NCBI GenBank assembly: GCA_937873205.1
Contig: CALMVO010000077.1
Location: 8,247-72,246 of the forward strand
DNA: 64,000 bases
Direction: 5' to 3'
Origin: an uncultured Acetobacteraceae bacterium
GTDB taxonomy: Bacteria > Pseudomonadota > Alphaproteobacteria > Acetobacterales > Acetobacteraceae
Shown here one piece after another: positions 63,170 through 64,000 of this stretch. Both the position numbers and the translations under genes were made by a program. How positions within the stretch are numbered: the first letter of the stretch is position 1; every line of letters starts with the position of its first letter. The notes under the pieces were generated by a model. That model was not told the origin of the DNA. It was given only the letters and a program-made list of their open reading frames with translations, and did no database searches.

Positions 63170-64000
63170 TCAATACTGGAACTGGTATTTGAGCGCCACC
63201 GAGCTGCCCGGGTCGTTCTCCGGCGTGATGATGCCGGTGGTGGCGCCGCCGGTGCCGACCGTGGTCACCAGCTTGAGCCGGCGGGTGAGGTCGATCTGCA
63301 CCTCCGCCTGGCTGCCGCCGCCGCTGGTCGCCTGCTTGGCGCCGACATAGACGCCGCGGGTGACATACTTGCCGGCCTCGATGCTCGCACTGCTGCTGTC
63401 GGTGCCGGACCCGCTGCCGATCGAGAGCCGGTCCAGCCCCAGCGACTTGCGCACCGTGCCGAGCGGATCGAAGCCGCCGCCGCCGGAGCCGGTGAGCGAC
63501 GCGAGGGCGGCCGCCACCTGCGCGATCTGCAGCGCACTCAGCGACTTGGTGTCCTGCCCGAACAGGATCAGCGCCAGCACCTGATCCTGCGGAAGCGGCG
63601 GCGTCGAGGACAGCGTGATCTTCGGCGCACTGGCGTAGCCGCCGACGTTCAGCATCGCCACCGTCGAGTTCACGACGCTCTGCGCGGTGAAATCGAGCGT
63701 GGGGTCGATCTTGTGGCCGACGCCGGTGCCGTTGAAGCCGACCCGGCCCTTGGTGAAGGTGAGCGAGATGCCGGCCAGGTCGAAGGTGCCGCGCCGCATG
63801 TCGAAGGCGCCGCTCACCAAGGGTGCCGCGGAGGTGCCGCCGACATGCAGCATCCCGCCCAGCTCGGCGTCGAGCCCGTGGCCGCGCACGAAGATCTGGC
63901 CGGGCGCCTCAACCGCGAGGTCGAGCCCGATCAGCAGCCCGGGCGCCGCGGCCGAGGCCGGCGCCGGCGGCTTCTGCCCGGGACGGATCACGTCGAGCCG
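63170..64000 (-). CDS. tamB: C-terminal part of TamB (translocation/assembly module), incomplete at window edge
   Basis: This partial gene runs off the right edge; 277 codons are visible. The C-terminal DUF490 domain is recognised by GGMLHVGGTSAAPLVSGAFDM, RRGTFDLAGISLTFTKGRV, FTAQSVVNSTVAMLNVGGYA, then PPLPQDQVLALILFGQDT (the DEL/LFG strand typical of TamB), DRLSIGSGSG and the beta-rich end SVALKYQFQY. TamB spans the periplasm and with TamA aids outer-membrane protein or lipid transport. The tamA gene would be expected beyond the edge upstream. Confidence 0.9.
   Translation of the reverse strand, partial: RLDVIRPGQKPPAPASAAAPGLLIGLDLAVEAPGQIFVRGHGLDAELGGMLHVGGTSAAPLVSGAFDMRRGTFDLAGISLTFTKGRVGFNGTGVGHKIDPTLDFTAQSVVNSTVAMLNVGGYASAPKITLSSTPPLPQDQVLALILFGQDTKSLSALQIAQVAAALASLTGSGGGGFDPLGTVRKSLGLDRLSIGSGSGTDSSSASIEAGKYVTRGVYVGAKQATSGGGSQAEVQIDLTRRLKLVTTVGTGGATTGIITPENDPGSSVALKYQFQY

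Overview
This window is a chromosomal segment of a very GC-rich alphaproteobacterium, most likely a member of the Acetobacteraceae or a close relative in the Rhodospirillales. That placement is an inference. It rests on the high GC coding sequence, the gene neighbourhoods (ileS-lspA next to a DUF3035 lipoprotein and mutL; argD-argF; an alpha-type topoisomerase IV parE), a Hint-domain repeat protein, and two dispersed repeat families (a GC-rich palindrome beside gene ends, and AT-rich hairpin pairs) that I associate with this group. No rRNA, tRNA or CRISPR array was seen.

Layout. 0-4.6 kb: a lipoprotein, an exported protein and a 1011-residue repeat protein ending in a Hedgehog/intein (Hint) domain. 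4.6-9.6 kb: a LuxR-type DNA-binding remnant and a two-gene RND efflux operon. 9.7-15.8 kb: parE, a lipoprotein, a self-contained 24-codon small gene with a 14-nt perfect Shine-Dalgarno, a cytochrome P450 and a solitary nuoM. 16-18.4 kb: a second large repeat protein. 18.6-25.9 kb (minus strand): GFA-family protein, mutL, DUF3035 lipoprotein, aldo/keto reductase, lspA, ileS. 26-31.1 kb: HAD-like protein and GT2 glycosyltransferase, an OmpA-type outer-membrane protein, and decayed sequence. 31.1-36.3 kb: bluB, ribF, tatA, recX, and the arginine pair argD-argF. 36.4-41 kb: a polytopic membrane protein, a secreted propeller-like protein, a flavin reductase and small proteins. 41-44.2 kb: a tight exonuclease / ATP-dependent DNA ligase / alkyladenine glycosylase operon. 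44.4-49.4 kb: a YidB-like protein, an exported protein, a sterol-desaturase-family hydroxylase, and a response regulator fused by stop/start overlap to a TPR-glycosyltransferase.

49.4-57.6 kb is an accessory island. It has visibly lower GC and short regulator/enzyme pairs (SDR/LysR; TetR/DUF4267/DoxX-like). It also holds a broken tyrosine recombinase, a ParD antitoxin with a frameshifted ParE toxin, and a frameshifted Asp/Glu-racemase relative. The three frameshifts are each explained by loss of one base in a short homopolymer, so either the island is decaying or this stretch of the assembly has indel errors. 57.6-64 kb returns to core-like sequence: a GH92 mannosidase with a secreted MetX-like hydrolase, a Nei/Fpg glycosylase, a methyltransferase, and the C-terminus of TamB running off the right edge.

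How genes work together. RibF makes FMN, and the next gene, bluB, encodes the enzyme that consumes reduced FMN to make the lower ligand of vitamin B12. The exonuclease-ligase-AAG operon looks like a compact alkylation or strand-break repair module lacking its usual helicase and phosphoesterase partners. Several genes (HAD/GT2, the GT-C-like protein, TPR-GT9) point to surface polysaccharide work. I judged the small gene at 12.5-12.7 kb and the repair operon to be the most promising unusual items.
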